DNA of 64,000 bases, from contig NZ_RBLC01000001.1 in the NCBI RefSeq assembly GCF_003634455.1, positions 806,001 to 870,000 on the forward strand. Direction: 5' to 3'. Below are positions 25,612-34,730 of the stretch, piece after piece. How positions within the stretch are numbered: position 1 is the stretch's first letter; every line of letters starts with the position of its first letter. The notes under the pieces were generated by a model. That model did not search any database, had not been told where the DNA came from, and saw nothing but the letters and a program-made list of their open reading frames with translations. This DNA comes from Flavobacterium endophyticum. Its GTDB lineage: Bacteria; Bacteroidota; Bacteroidia; Flavobacteriales; Flavobacteriaceae. Both the position numbers and the translations under genes were made by a program.

Positions 25612-26760
25612 TTGAAAACTACCTTACGCTTTACCATTTTTACGACCACAACAGCGCTTCCCGAAAATTGGGACAGCCTTGCTTCGACTAACATATTTCT
25701 TTCAAAATCGTATCTAAAACTATTAGAGACGGCAGCACCCGAAAACATGACCTGTCATTTTATTGGTCTTTTTAATGCCGAAAAACTGGTCGGGATCGCG
25801 CTTTCGCAATTTCTAGACCTGAGTCAGGTGAATTCGTATGGCGAAAGAGACAATTGCGCAAAAACGTCTATCCGGAAATTTATTTTTAAGAATTTCAGCT
25901 CTAAAGTATTGATTATTGGAAACAACATGCTTACAGGCCAAAATGCATTCGAATTTGACTCCAGCTTGGAATATTCTCAAGGATTAAAATTGCTAAGAAA
26001 AGCATCGATTGAAATCGAGAGAAAATTAAGCCTGAAAGGGATGAAAACTCACATCACGGTTTTTAAGGATTTTGAGAAAGACGAAGCCAGCCATTTTGAG
26101 ATTCCAGAGTTTCAGGACTTTTACCAATTCAGCACCCAGCCAAATATGGTCTTTACTATCCCAAAGAATTGGAACGAGGCTGAAGATTATGTAAGCGCAT
26201 TGAACAAAAAATACCGCGACCAATACAAAAGGGCACGGAAAAAATCGGAAGGACTTGTCAAAAAGAAACTGTCTTTGGCTGAAATTCAAGAGCAGGAAAA
26301 ACTGATTTATGATTTGTATTATTGCGTAGCCAAAAATGCTCCTTTTAATACTTTTTATCTTCCGGAGAAGCATTTTTCTAATTTCAAGCTGCAGCTGCAA
26401 GACAATTTTTTGTTCTACGGTTATTTTGAAAACAACAAAATGATCGGCTTCAACACGCTTATCAAAAATGGCGATGTAATCGATACGTATTTTTTGGGCT
26501 ATGACGAAAACTGCCAAAAAGAAAAAATGTTGTACCTGAACATGCTGTACGACATGATCAGCCATTCTATAAACAAAGGTTTCAAGCAGATTATTTTTGC
26601 GCGAACAGCCTTAGAGATCAAAAGCTCTGTAGGAGCCATTCCTGAAAAGATGTATGGTTTTATCAAACACCATAATTATTTCCTGAACCTTTTTATCTCA
26701 AGGCTTTTTGGCTATCTAGAACCTGAAACGGTATGGAAAGAGCGCAATCCTTTTAAATAA
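25612..26760 (+). CDS. GNAT/FemAB-like acyltransferase, putative
   Basis: A 382-residue soluble protein. The pattern of an N-terminal ENWDSLASTNIFLSKSYLKL, a middle NKKYRDQYKRARKK and a C-terminal FLFYGYFENNKMIGFNTLIK followed by DTYFLGYDEN resembles two tandem GNAT folds, as in FemAB-like and peptidogalycan-biosynthesis proteins. The acyl donor and acceptor are unknown. The start is TTG at 25612 (MKTTLRF), because no ATG is in frame until residue 46. This start lies only seven bases after the terminator tail, so the promoter must overlap the hairpin or the transcript reads through. Convergent with the second lipid kinase. Confidence 0.55.
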   Translation: MKTTLRFTIFTTTTALPENWDSLASTNIFLSKSYLKLLETAAPENMTCHFIGLFNAEKLVGIALSQFLDLSQVNSYGERDNCAKTSIRKFIFKNFSSKVLIIGNNMLTGQNAFEFDSSLEYSQGLKLLRKASIEIERKLSLKGMKTHITVFKDFEKDEASHFEIPEFQDFYQFSTQPNMVFTIPKNWNEAEDYVSALNKKYRDQYKRARKKSEGLVKKKLSLAEIQEQEKLIYDLYYCVAKNAPFNTFYLPEKHFSNFKLQLQDNFLFYGYFENNKMIGFNTLIKNGDVIDTYFLGYDENCQKEKMLYLNMLYDMISHSINKGFKQIIFARTALEIKSSVGAIPEKMYGFIKHHNYFLNLFISRLFGYLEPETVWKERNPFK

Positions 26761-26765
26761 GATTT

Positions 26766-27641
26766 TTAAGGAATCGCTACCTTCATCTGGTTGGGCAGAA
26801 TCTTGACTTCTAATTTGCTGACTTCATCGCAATATTCGCCATCAATCTGAAAGCTTACGGGCGAATCGGTAGTAATTATCGCTTGGTCGGTAGAGATAAT
26901 TTCCACATCGCCGTTTTCAATAGGCATATTTCCAGAAAGTATCTTGCTGAAAACAATCAGGTCTAAGTTTTTAAGAATTACGATTTCAAATTTTCCGTCG
27001 TTCATAACCCCATGAGGATTGATCGTTACGCCGGTACCATATTTCTGGGAATTGGCCACAACTACCATTCTCGCTTCTGTTTCTATTCTCCCTTTACTCG
27101 TTTCTATTACAGCATGAAAAGGATCTTTGAGTCCAGTAAGCGTGTTGATAGCTTGCAATGCGTAGCCTAATTTGCCACGTATGTTGCTGTTTTCATAATT
27201 CTTGATCAGTTCGGCATTGATACCAATGTCGCTCAAATGCAGGCTTTTTTTGCCATTGATAGCAATCATGTCCATTTCCATATAATTGCTATGAAAGGCA
27301 ATTTCTAGGTTTTCTTCAAGATTGTCTGGAAGGTTTAAGTCAACCGAAAGCCCGTTGGCAGAACCGGCAGGTAATATTCCTAAAATCACATCGTGATTTT
27401 CGACAGCTTCGGCGACCATTTTTATCGTACCGTCGCCACCGGCAACTATTATTCTTTCGGCCTTATTTTCTTCAAGCAATTTTTGGATTTTGGCTTCATC
27501 ATTTTTTCCAGTTGTTTCAAAAATTGCCAGATTTATGTTTTCCTTTGTTGCAAAATTTTTAGCTGTTTCTATAATTTCAGTCTTGTCAACGTCGCCTGAT
27601 ATCGGATTAACTACCAGAATATAATTCTTTTGCGTGCTCAT
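26766..27641 (-). CDS. diacylglycerol/lipid kinase, YegS/DgkB family (second copy)
   Basis: A 291-residue lipid kinase. It has ILVVNPISGDVDKTEI at the N-terminus, the nucleotide motif VAGGDGTIKMVAEAV and AGSANGLSVDL, where alanine replaces the glycine seen in the copy at 7918-8799. The later part is the beta-sandwich domain (EIVILKNLDLIVFSK, SFQIDGEYCDEVSKL). It should phosphorylate diacylglycerol or another lipid at the membrane surface. It is divergent from an App1-type phosphatidate phosphatase with 62 bases between the two ATGs, which suggests shared control of opposite reactions (inference). Confidence 0.9.
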   Translation of the reverse strand: MSTQKNYILVVNPISGDVDKTEIIETAKNFATKENINLAIFETTGKNDEAKIQKLLEENKAERIIVAGGDGTIKMVAEAVENHDVILGILPAGSANGLSVDLNLPDNLEENLEIAFHSNYMEMDMIAINGKKSLHLSDIGINAELIKNYENSNIRGKLGYALQAINTLTGLKDPFHAVIETSKGRIETEARMVVVANSQKYGTGVTINPHGVMNDGKFEIVILKNLDLIVFSKILSGNMPIENGDVEIISTDQAIITTDSPVSFQIDGEYCDEVSKLEVKILPNQMKVAIP

Positions 27642-27703
27642 AATTTCTTTTGTGCTATAAATTTTGTAATTTGTTATATCGTAATATAAATATAAGACAT
27701 TTT

Positions 27704-28690
27704 ATGAAGCCAATCCTAAAGTTATACCGAGGTTATGCAAATGATCAGGAACTGATTGTGATGGGGCATATTTTTAAGCCTACTACAAAGGAAGATTACG
27801 ATTTTCAAAAGAAAAATTTCAAGAATGCAAAATCTGTCATTCGTATGTTTCGGATTAAGACGCAGAAAAATGCTTCTGTCTATTTGGAGCATAACGGCAT
27901 GAAAATCCACACTAAAAGTCTAGACGATGGTTATTTTAAATTCTGCATTCCGCTGACAAACGATTTGGCTTATGGCTGGAACGAATATAAAGTCAGCATT
28001 TATCACAACGACAGAGAAATTACGAGCAAAGGCAGCTACATACGTCCGCATGACGGAAATTGGGGCTTTATATCGGATATTGATGATACTTTTTTAGTAT
28101 CGCATACTCGAAATCCTTTCAAAAAGCTCTACATCTTGCTTTTCCGAAACGTAAACGACCGCAAGATTTTTGAAGATGTCGTGCCTCATTACCAAGCCTT
28201 GAGTTCGGCAGGCAGGAATAGTGATACGGAAAAGAATGCTTTTTTTTATGTTTCTAGCAGCGAATGGAATCTCTATCGGTTTATCACACAGTTTACTGAA
28301 CTGCATGAACTGCCAAAAGCCGTGCTTCTCTTAAAGGATATCAAGACGAGCCTTACTGATTTTTTTCTTACCGGACGAGGCGACCACAATCATAAGTTTG
28401 AGAAGATAAAACACATCTTGGAGTTTTATCCGCATCTGAAATATGTGCTTCTTGGCGACGATTCACAGCATGATCCTTTTTTATATGAGGACATTTGTAA
28501 AATATTTCCGGTTACGGTAAAGGCAGTTTATATCCGTCAGACTGGAAAGCATAAAAAACAAAAAGCAATAGATGCTTTAGCTAATATGGAAACGATGGGC
28601 GTTGATACTTGTTATTTTAAAAATAGCAGTGAAGCTATCGAACATTCAGAACGAATTGGGATAACGGCAAATTCACTGTATACTTTATAA
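27704..28690 (+). CDS. App1-family (DUF2183) phosphatidate phosphatase domain protein
   Basis: A 328-residue protein. The HAD catalytic motif DxDxT is present as D125-I-D127-D-T129 in GFISDIDDTFLVSHTRNPF. Later come FFYVSSSEWNLY (motif II serine region) and KYVLLGDDSQHDPFLYEDI (motif III/IV), as in yeast App1 and bacterial DUF2183 proteins, which remove phosphate from phosphatidate. No signal peptide is visible. I start at ATG 27704 (MKPILKLYRGYAN); the frame also opens upstream at 27650. It is divergent from a lipid kinase that would do the reverse reaction. Confidence 0.87.
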   Translation: MKPILKLYRGYANDQELIVMGHIFKPTTKEDYDFQKKNFKNAKSVIRMFRIKTQKNASVYLEHNGMKIHTKSLDDGYFKFCIPLTNDLAYGWNEYKVSIYHNDREITSKGSYIRPHDGNWGFISDIDDTFLVSHTRNPFKKLYILLFRNVNDRKIFEDVVPHYQALSSAGRNSDTEKNAFFYVSSSEWNLYRFITQFTELHELPKAVLLLKDIKTSLTDFFLTGRGDHNHKFEKIKHILEFYPHLKYVLLGDDSQHDPFLYEDICKIFPVTVKAVYIRQTGKHKKQKAIDALANMETMGVDTCYFKNSSEAIEHSERIGITANSLYTL

Positions 28691-28722
28691 AAAAAGCCAG
28701 ACGATTGGTCTGGCTTCTTTTT
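28691..28722. terminator. bidirectional terminator between App1 and ABC-F genes
   Basis: AAGCCAGAC (28694-28702) and GTCTGGCTT (28708-28716) form a nine-pair stem with A-rich and T-rich flanks on both sides, so it can serve both convergent genes. Confidence 0.85.
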
Positions 28723-30626
28723 TATGCATTTTCTATTTCCATCTGAATAGTTTCCCATTCTTCTAAAAGATTGTCGAGGTCTTTTTTCTTTTTGTTATAG
28801 GCCATAAAAAAAGAAGCATCTTCGATATGCTTGTCGTAATTAGAAGCCAATAACTTGTCATCTTTTTGAATATCCATTTCGAGCTGCTTGATCTGGCTTT
28901 CGACTTTGCTCAATTTATTTTGAAGTGCTTTGCCTTTTTTCTGTTCTTCGTAAGAAAGTGATTTGTCTTTTGGCACTTCTTTTTTGACCGCATCTTTCTT
29001 TTCAACTTCGCGCATATTTTCTAGATTACGCTGTTCCAAGAAGAAATTAATGTCGCCAAGATATTCTTTTATTTTCTGGTCTTTGAATTCATAAACAATA
29101 TTGGACATACCTTGAAGAAAATCCCTGTCGTGAGAAACTAGAAGCAGTGTTCCTTCGTATTGTTGCAATGCTGCTTTCAAGACATTTTTAGATTTAATAT
29201 CTAAGTGGTTGGTCGGCTCATCCATTACCAATACGTTAATCGGTTGTAATAATAATTTACAAAGCGCCAGACGGTTTCTTTCGCCTCCTGAAAGGACTTT
29301 TACCTTTTTCTCTACATCATCTCCTCTAAAAAGGAAAGAACCCAGCATATCGCGTACTTTTGAGCGGTTGGTGTCATTGGCAGCGTCTTGCATGGTTTGC
29401 AATAGCGTAATTTCGCCATCCAAATACTCCGCTTGATTTTGGGCGAAATAACCTAACTGTACGTTATGTCCTAATTTTATAGTTCCGCTATAGTCAATAT
29501 CTTTTACGATTGCTTTGATAAAGGTAGATTTTCCTTGTCCGTTTTGTCCAACAAAAGCAATTTTGCTTCCTCTTTCTACTAAAAGAGAAATGTCTTTCAA
29601 GATGGTCTTTTCGCCATATTTTTTAGTAACATTTTCGGCTTCGATTACGACTTTACCAGGCGTTATAGAAACGGGAAACGAAATATTCATGACAGAATTG
29701 TCGTCTTCGTCAACTTCAATTCTTTCTACTTTATCTAGTTTTTTAATCAGCGACTGTGCCATTGAAGCTTTAGATGCTTTCGCTCTAAATTTTTCAATCA
29801 GCTTTTCAGTTTCTTCAATTTTTTTGGCTTGGTTTTTCTGCGTTGCCAATTGCTTCTCGCGAATTTCATGGCGTAATTCTAAATATTGGGAATACGGCTT
29901 ATTGAAATCATAGGCTTTTCCAAGAGAAATTTCAATAGTTCGGTTGGTCACATTATCCAAGAACATCTTATCGTGCGATACGATTACTACAACGCCAGGG
30001 TAATTACGCAGGAAATTTTCGAGCCAAATAATCGATTCGATATCCAAGTGATTGGTCGGCTCATCCAGAAGCAAAATATCATTCGATTGTAGCAACAATT
30101 TTGCTAATTCGATACGCATTCTCCAACCGCCTGAAAAAGTTTCGGTCTGATTGTTGAAATCTTCTCTTTTGAAACCAAGTCCTAAAAGGATTTTCTCTGT
30201 GTCACCGACATAATTATATCCTCCAAGCAAATCAAAGCGATGTGTATAATCTGCTAAATCTTCAATAATCTGGCTGTATTCTTCGCTTTCGTAATCGGTT
30301 CTTGTAACCAATTGGTGGTTTATTTCCTCAAGCTTTTTCTCAACGATTTTAATATCTGTAAATGCTTCATAAGCTTCTTCCAAAACAGTTCTTCCTTGCT
30401 CAAAATCGATATCCTGACGCAAGAAGCCGATTTTGACTTCTTTTTCGGTAGCTATGCTTCCTGTGTCGGGAGCGATATCTCTGGCAAGAATCTTCAGCAT
30501 TGTTGATTTTCCCGCTCCATTTTTGCCGACAAGTCCCACTCGATCACCAGCTCCTAACCTGAAAGTAATTTCTTCAAAAAGATAGGTTCCTCCGAAAGAA
30601 ACTGATAAATTATGTATATTAAGCAT
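28722..30626 (-). CDS. ABC-F family ATPase
   Basis: A 634-residue soluble protein with two ABC ATPase domains and no TM segment. Domain 1 has Walker A GLVGKNGAGKST, signature TFSGGWRMR and Walker B ILLLDEPTNHLD. Domain 2 has AFVGQNGQGKST, VLSGGERNR and VLVMDEPTNHLD. The two are joined by a charged linker (KNQAKKIEETEKLIEKFRAK), and a coiled-coil tail follows from about residue 540. ABC-F proteins act on the ribosome to relieve stalling or protect against antibiotics. The long C-terminal tail is as in the Uup branch. It shares a short upstream region with the divergent DUF983 gene. Confidence 0.95.
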   Translation of the reverse strand: MLNIHNLSVSFGGTYLFEEITFRLGAGDRVGLVGKNGAGKSTMLKILARDIAPDTGSIATEKEVKIGFLRQDIDFEQGRTVLEEAYEAFTDIKIVEKKLEEINHQLVTRTDYESEEYSQIIEDLADYTHRFDLLGGYNYVGDTEKILLGLGFKREDFNNQTETFSGGWRMRIELAKLLLQSNDILLLDEPTNHLDIESIIWLENFLRNYPGVVVIVSHDKMFLDNVTNRTIEISLGKAYDFNKPYSQYLELRHEIREKQLATQKNQAKKIEETEKLIEKFRAKASKASMAQSLIKKLDKVERIEVDEDDNSVMNISFPVSITPGKVVIEAENVTKKYGEKTILKDISLLVERGSKIAFVGQNGQGKSTFIKAIVKDIDYSGTIKLGHNVQLGYFAQNQAEYLDGEITLLQTMQDAANDTNRSKVRDMLGSFLFRGDDVEKKVKVLSGGERNRLALCKLLLQPINVLVMDEPTNHLDIKSKNVLKAALQQYEGTLLLVSHDRDFLQGMSNIVYEFKDQKIKEYLGDINFFLEQRNLENMREVEKKDAVKKEVPKDKSLSYEEQKKGKALQNKLSKVESQIKQLEMDIQKDDKLLASNYDKHIEDASFFMAYNKKKKDLDNLLEEWETIQMEIENA

Positions 30627-30629
30627 TTA

Positions 30630-30662
30630 TTGTATTTTTTGTAAATTGTATGTGTAAATTTG
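30630..30662 (+). promoter_or_regulatory. promoter of the DUF983 gene
   Basis: TTG at 30630-30632 and TAAATTTG at 30655-30662 are 22 bases apart, close to the Bacteroidota -33/-7 layout. The ATG is at 30697. Confidence 0.5.
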
Positions 30663-30696
30663 CACTGCCGAACTTGGCAAACTAAATTTTTTGCAA

Positions 30697-31080
30697 ATGT
30701 TAAAAAAAGGATCCAAATTATATAGCATTTTAACAGGAACTTGTCCTAAATGTCAGAACGAGAGTATGTATGTAGACAAAAATCCTTATAATCTGTCCCG
30801 AATTTTTCAAATGCATGAAAGATGCAGTCATTGCGAGCAAAAATACAAGATTGAGCCTTCTTTTTTTTATGGAGCCATGTATGTGAGTTATGGTGTCGGG
30901 ATTGCGTTTGGCGTTGCCGCTTTTATCATCTCGTATATTTTTCTAGGCACTAATCTCAAGATTGCTTTTATAGCAATTATTACTACGCTAGTTGCCTTTA
31001 TGCCGGTTATCATGAGATTGTCAAGGAATATCTGGATCAATATGTTTGTAGACTACGATAAAGACTGGAACAAGAAATAA
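30697..31080 (+). CDS. DUF983 zinc-ribbon membrane protein
   Basis: A 127-residue protein. The N-terminal part has two Cys-x-x-Cys pairs (GTCPKCQNES and ERCSHCEQKY) that should bind zinc, followed by PSFFYGAMYVSYG, the DUF983 signature. Two TM segments follow (GIAFGVAAFIISYIFLG and IAFIAIITTLVAFMPVIM). The function is unknown. ATG 30697 is preferred over a TTG two codons upstream. It converges on the FAD oxidoreductase gene with one base between the stops. Confidence 0.85.
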   Translation: MLKKGSKLYSILTGTCPKCQNESMYVDKNPYNLSRIFQMHERCSHCEQKYKIEPSFFYGAMYVSYGVGIAFGVAAFIISYIFLGTNLKIAFIAIITTLVAFMPVIMRLSRNIWINMFVDYDKDWNKK

Positions 31081-31081
31081 A

Positions 31082-32131
31082 CTACCATTGTACCTTTCTG
31101 AACCTTTTGATATCGACTGAGCTGTCTAGAGGTTTTCCAAATTCTATGTTTTCGAACAATTCTTTGGCCATAGCCGGTCCAAGCATAACACCGCGAGTTC
31201 CAAGTCCGTTTAGCATATGAACATTTTTATGGTTCGGATGAGTTCCAACCATTGGCCTTCTGTCTTTAACCGTTGGCCTTACACCAGCCAAATGCTGAAC
31301 GATTTCAAAATCACAATGAAGTATTTCTTTTATATTTTCAAGAAGTTCTTGTTTGCCTTCTTCAGTCGGCTGATTGGTTTTATCTTTCCAATCATAAGTC
31401 GCACCAACTTTGTATAAATCATTTCCAAGAGGTAATACAAAAACAGATGTCTTGATAACAGCATCTAAATTTAAGTCAGGAGCTCTAATTATTAGCAACT
31501 CGCCCTTTGTCCCATCTAAAGGAAGATGTCCAAAATATGGGTTTGAAATCATCCCGTAGCCTTCTGCAAAAATTATATTCTTAGCTTGGATATCTTTATA
31601 TTGGACATATTCTTCTTTTAACTCAAGAGCTGCATAATCAAAAGTATCATTTGCAAGCCACTCTTTTTCTTTAAGATACTTATGATAGCTTATTAGCAAA
31701 GATTCCGTATCCACATAACCCGTTTGCAGGACTTCACCAAAATTAAAAGGAGAATCAATTCCGTTATACTTTTTAGAGACGAGCTTAGATGAAAGAAAAG
31801 GTGCTAGACCAATTTTATCTGTAGCCAGAAACCAGTTGTTCTGTTCTTCTACAGAAAACAATTTTCTATAAATAGGAATTTCAAAATTAAATTTTGAGCT
31901 TAATTTCGTTTCCAAATTCCCATAGAAGGAATGTAGCAAATCCAGTTGATCTTGTGCTTTCCATACTTCGCTGAATCTTTTGAGTATTACTGGATTATAC
32001 AATCCGCCAGCAACTTTTGAAGATTGCTGAGAATTATTATCAAAGACTCGGATGGATTTGTTCTCCAGCAATGCAGTTTCTGCAAATGCAATACCTGCTA
32101 ATCCGCAACCAACAATCAAGTAATCTACCAT
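31082..32131 (-). CDS. FAD-dependent oxidoreductase, DAO family
   Basis: A 349-residue flavoprotein. The dinucleotide motif VGCGLAGIAFAETAL is at the very N-terminus, and the matching C-terminal FAD contact (NVHMLNGLGTRGVMLGPAMA) follows VRPTVKDRRPMVGTHP, as in the D-amino-acid oxidase/glycine oxidase fold and the C-terminal half of MnmC. The substrate is probably an amine or amino acid but cannot be told. It lies downstream of gldN, separated by a terminator, so it is probably transcribed separately. Confidence 0.85.
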   Translation of the reverse strand: MVDYLIVGCGLAGIAFAETALLENKSIRVFDNNSQQSSKVAGGLYNPVILKRFSEVWKAQDQLDLLHSFYGNLETKLSSKFNFEIPIYRKLFSVEEQNNWFLATDKIGLAPFLSSKLVSKKYNGIDSPFNFGEVLQTGYVDTESLLISYHKYLKEKEWLANDTFDYAALELKEEYVQYKDIQAKNIIFAEGYGMISNPYFGHLPLDGTKGELLIIRAPDLNLDAVIKTSVFVLPLGNDLYKVGATYDWKDKTNQPTEEGKQELLENIKEILHCDFEIVQHLAGVRPTVKDRRPMVGTHPNHKNVHMLNGLGTRGVMLGPAMAKELFENIEFGKPLDSSVDIKRFRKVQW

Positions 32132-32142
32132 AGTGCAAAAAT

Positions 32143-32175
32143 AAAAAAACTCTTGCCGATTAAAGCAAGAGTTTT
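32143..32175 (-). terminator. Rho-independent terminator of the gldKLMN operon
   Basis: AACTCTTGC (32148-32156) and GCAAGAGTT (32165-32173) pair around an eight-base loop. A run of T follows on the reverse strand. It lies just past the gldN stop. Confidence 0.8.
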
Positions 32176-32197
32176 ATTTGTATTGGAGAAATTTTTA

Positions 32198-33085
32198 TTA
32201 ATAATTCCACATATCTTGTTCGAAGTTGCGGATCTTATCTTTAACTCTTTCAGATTCTAATAATTGCATCTGAGCATTGTCTTTCATGTATTCATCGATT
32301 TTTCTATCGCCCATAACGTTTTCTTCTTGGTAAATCACACCGTTAAAACGACGCGAATTTAAAAGATGGTCGAATGTGATTGGAAGCGCAGAATTCTTAT
32401 CGTTGAAAGCTTTTGCTTCATGAAGAACGTCACGAACAGAAGGGAAATATACCCAGAACAATTCGATCGGATCTTCTTCTTCAGTTCCCATTGTGTAAAC
32501 ATCGGGAACAACAGGGCAGATTCCTTGCAAACGATATTTCAACTCACCTTGACGTTTGTCAAAGTACCAATATCCTTTAATCTTGTATCCCATAACATTC
32601 GCTGGCGTGATATCAGTCTTTACGATATACTCTTCAGAGATTTTCTCACCTGCGTTATATTGCTCTCTACCTGCATCGGCCGTATCAATTTTTGATAGCG
32701 ATGTTTCAATGTCTTTAAGTGATTTTTTAGTAGTAAAATAACTGTCATCATATACTTCAGTTATTTTTCCTTCTTTCATGTTATCAACAAGAACAGCGTA
32801 AAGAGACTTTCTGTCTGGACCAAGATTTCCGTCTACTGGAAAATACATTGGAAAATTGATTCTTTCATCAAGGTCAATAAATTCCCATACCATTTTTCCC
32901 ATAAGTACATCACGATCGTGAACATAACCATATGGAAGTGGCTTGTCGTTATCAGATTTAAGCTGTGCTTCAGTTTTTTTCCCGATTTCCTCAGGAGTCT
33001 TAGCATTTAAAAGATTAGACTGTGCAAAAGAAACACTAGAAACTAAGCTTAATGTTACTATCAATGAAAAATTTCTCCAATTCAT
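32198..33085 (-). CDS. gldN: gliding motility/type IX secretion protein GldN
   Basis: A 295-residue periplasmic protein with signal peptide NFSLIVTLSLVSSVSFAQS. The body matches GldN: YVHDRDVLMGKMVWEFIDLD, NFPMYFPVDG and KRQGELKYRLQGICPVVPD. GldN binds the GldK ring at the outer membrane and is needed for type IX secretion and gliding in Flavobacterium. It is the last gene of the gldK-gldL-gldM-gldN operon, 49 bases after gldM, and is followed by a terminator. Confidence 0.97.
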   Translation of the reverse strand: MNWRNFSLIVTLSLVSSVSFAQSNLLNAKTPEEIGKKTEAQLKSDNDKPLPYGYVHDRDVLMGKMVWEFIDLDERINFPMYFPVDGNLGPDRKSLYAVLVDNMKEGKITEVYDDSYFTTKKSLKDIETSLSKIDTADAGREQYNAGEKISEEYIVKTDITPANVMGYKIKGYWYFDKRQGELKYRLQGICPVVPDVYTMGTEEEDPIELFWVYFPSVRDVLHEAKAFNDKNSALPITFDHLLNSRRFNGVIYQEENVMGDRKIDEYMKDNAQMQLLESERVKDKIRNFEQDMWNY

Positions 33086-33134
33086 TTTTTGTAATTTATT
33101 AGTTCGTTTAAGTAAAAACTCAAACTTTGAATAA

Positions 33135-34676
33135 TTATTGTGTTATCTCGTAAGCAACAGGAGCAGTTTTAGGAAGCATGATTGCGCTACCTTCTAACTT
33201 AGTCTTGATTTCAGAAATAATGACTACATCACCTCTAGTTGCTTTTTGGATTGCTGCTTTCGCTCTTCCATCCATTTTGTTACCAGAAACTACGATTGTT
33301 GGTTGTCCAGGAACTTTAATGTTAAATCCAACAACATTTAATTTTACGTCGAAATCAAAGTCTTCAAGAACAGCATTTACAGTTTGAACTTCTAGGTTAG
33401 ATTTAGGACCTTTAACAGTACCAGTTTCTTTTCCTCTCAAAGCTCCTGTTGGTCCAGGAATATTTTTGATTCTGAATACTTTTTTAGAGTTTACAGCTTT
33501 ACCGTCAGGTAATTTTCCAGTTACATTGATAACTACTTCACGACCTGCACCTGGGCTCATGTTATAAGCACCAGCTTTACCAGCTTTAGTCAAACCTGGA
33601 GCAGAAGCTGTCACATTGTTATCAGATACACCAGCAAATGAAATTGTCATTGGGTTAACAACACCACGGTAAACCACATTCATTTTATCCGCAGAAATAG
33701 TAGCTTCGTTTGGTCTTGGAACTACAACGTATTTTCCTTCAAATTTCAAAGGAATAGTTTTTCCGTCCTCTAAGAAAGTAAATTCTCCATTGATTGATTG
33801 CTCACCAACACCACCAGCAGTTAACGAAATAACAGCTTGACCGTTATCTAATTTACCAGGACCTTTAAATGAAGTTGGTTTCGTATTTTCGTCATAACGA
33901 CCCAATACTACTTTACCTTTTACGTTCTCTCCTTGGAAATAAGCATTTTTCTCTAAAACTACGATTGCTTGATAGTTGCTGTATGAAGCAGCTTGTACCG
34001 CAGCTTTTCCTAAAGCAGCACTGATTACATCAGATTCCGCTTTTTTAACATCACTTTGCCAAGCAGACAATTTAGCTAAAGAAGCAATTGCTGGAAATCC
34101 TTTGAAGTGATAGTTTAAGAATTTATCTTTTAGACCATCTTTCGTAGTAACATCAGAAACGTCGAAAGATTTATTAACTTGGTTTAGGATAGCTGAATAT
34201 TTTTTCTCGTTACCAAGAGCATTTTTCATTTCGGCTTTGTATGCTTCGATAGCACTCATAACTTCGTTACCTCTCTTCGTATATCCGTCACCAATGAACC
34301 AGCTGTTATCAAGGTTATCACCTTTATCCATTGATTCGTATGGTAATTTACCATTTTCTGGCTCGATACCTTTTACAGTTTCTGCTTTTAAAGTTCCAAT
34401 GAAATCATAAAACTTTTTTGTGGCCGCCTGAACTTTATGAGCTGTTTCTGCCGCAACAGCAAATTCACCTTTAGCTTCAGCAGCTTTGGTATCTAATGCC
34501 TGCATCATCTGCTCATTAGTAGATTTCGCAGCTTCGTTTGCTACTTCAAATTTTTCATTCATTAGTCCAAAAGCAGATAAAACTTCTTTGGACATATTTA
34601 GTGCCAACATCGCGATGAAAACCAAGTACATCAGGTTAATCATCTTCTGTCTAGGGGTTAATTTTCCTCCTGCCAT
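33135..34676 (-). CDS. gldM: gliding motility/type IX secretion motor protein GldM
   Basis: A 513-residue inner-membrane protein with one N-terminal TM (MINLMYLVFIAMLALNM) and a long periplasmic part of stacked domains that reaches the GldK-GldN ring. Full family length. R9 in the leading MAGGKLTPRQ is in the place of the arginine that pairs with a glutamate of GldL in the known motor (family knowledge). GldM rotates with GldL to power secretion and gliding. It lies 54 bases after gldL in the operon. Confidence 0.97.
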   Translation of the reverse strand: MAGGKLTPRQKMINLMYLVFIAMLALNMSKEVLSAFGLMNEKFEVANEAAKSTNEQMMQALDTKAAEAKGEFAVAAETAHKVQAATKKFYDFIGTLKAETVKGIEPENGKLPYESMDKGDNLDNSWFIGDGYTKRGNEVMSAIEAYKAEMKNALGNEKKYSAILNQVNKSFDVSDVTTKDGLKDKFLNYHFKGFPAIASLAKLSAWQSDVKKAESDVISAALGKAAVQAASYSNYQAIVVLEKNAYFQGENVKGKVVLGRYDENTKPTSFKGPGKLDNGQAVISLTAGGVGEQSINGEFTFLEDGKTIPLKFEGKYVVVPRPNEATISADKMNVVYRGVVNPMTISFAGVSDNNVTASAPGLTKAGKAGAYNMSPGAGREVVINVTGKLPDGKAVNSKKVFRIKNIPGPTGALRGKETGTVKGPKSNLEVQTVNAVLEDFDFDVKLNVVGFNIKVPGQPTIVVSGNKMDGRAKAAIQKATRGDVVIISEIKTKLEGSAIMLPKTAPVAYEITQ

Positions 34677-34730
34677 TTTTTCTAATTAGTTTAGTTTATT
34701 TTGTTTAATGAAAATATAGTCTTAAACTAA

